A program made the position numbers and the translations under genes. From an uncultured Coriobacteriaceae bacterium (lineage in GTDB: Bacteria; Actinomycetota; Coriobacteriia; Coriobacteriales; Eggerthellaceae): a DNA stretch of 5,257 nt. The notes beneath the pieces were generated by a model. The model was given only the letters and a program-made list of their open reading frames with translations, was not told the origin of the DNA and ran no database searches. This document shows positions 5,226 to 5,257 of the stretch, piece by piece (positions within the stretch are counted from its first letter, which is position 1; the number at the start of each line of letters is the position of its first letter). The DNA lies in the NCBI GenBank assembly GCA_900552365.1, contig URZP01000094.1:1-5257 (forward strand), in the 5' to 3' direction.

Positions 5226-5257
5226 AACCGCTATACTCCTTCTGGGGTATAGCGGTT
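5226..5257 (+). terminator. Strong 14-bp hairpin at the right edge, probable terminator or attenuator
   Basis: AACCGCTATACTCC (5226-5239) pairs with GGGGTATAGCGGTT (5244-5257) around a TTCT loop. The single wobble (T5237-G5246) pairs only in plus-strand RNA. The plus-strand T-run, if present, begins at the last two bases and lies beyond the window. On the minus strand the stem is followed by only TTTCG if the flanking base is counted, which is weak. Strand and function therefore depend on the sequence to the right. Confidence 0.5.

Noticed and set aside
5212..5232. tRNA T-arm-like GTTCGAAAC
   Set aside because: The flanking five bases do not form a T-stem on either strand and no cloverleaf or acceptor arm is found.

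Overview
The window looks like chromosomal housekeeping DNA from a GC-rich bacterium. The three genes are strongly G/C-biased at third codon positions. The protein style (bacterial-type AspRS with a GAD insertion, an eight-cysteine HisRS, an RlmI-type methyltransferase) fits a high-GC Gram-positive. A Coriobacteriia/Eggerthellaceae-like actinobacterium is my best guess, but that is an impression and not proven.

Layout: all three recognisable genes are on the minus strand and read right to left. hisS (4518-3217) is followed after 61 nt by aspS (start 3155, stop at 1368), which ends in a good Rho-independent terminator (1305-1347). After that comes a 23S rRNA methyltransferase of the RlmI family (start 1205), which runs off the left edge about 15-25 codons before its expected end. 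hisS and aspS form a likely two-gene operon that charges tRNA(His) and tRNA(Asp). The methyltransferase has its own spacer and Shine-Dalgarno sequence (SD) and is probably transcribed separately. It modifies the ribosome, so the whole block serves translation.

The 739 bases right of hisS (4519-5257) hold no convincing protein gene but a lot of structure. (a) The hisS leader (4519-4640) has a perfect 9-base inverted repeat whose downstream arm overlaps the hisS SD, plus a second competing arm. (b) A GC-rich patch with interlocking short direct repeats and hairpins covers 4665-4856. (c) A long imperfect helix joins 4848-4874 to 4992-5018 and encloses an apical UUCG hairpin and a side hairpin; it is about 175 nt and 6S-RNA-like in shape. 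(d) A more AT-rich segment (5087-5257) has a candidate rightward promoter, an 8-bp long-range stem and a 14-bp terminator-like hairpin at the window edge. G-T pairings in (c) and (d) mostly favour transcription of the plus strand, that is, divergent from hisS.

The most interesting parts are the undescribed structured RNA region and the possible feedback leader of the hisS-aspS operon.
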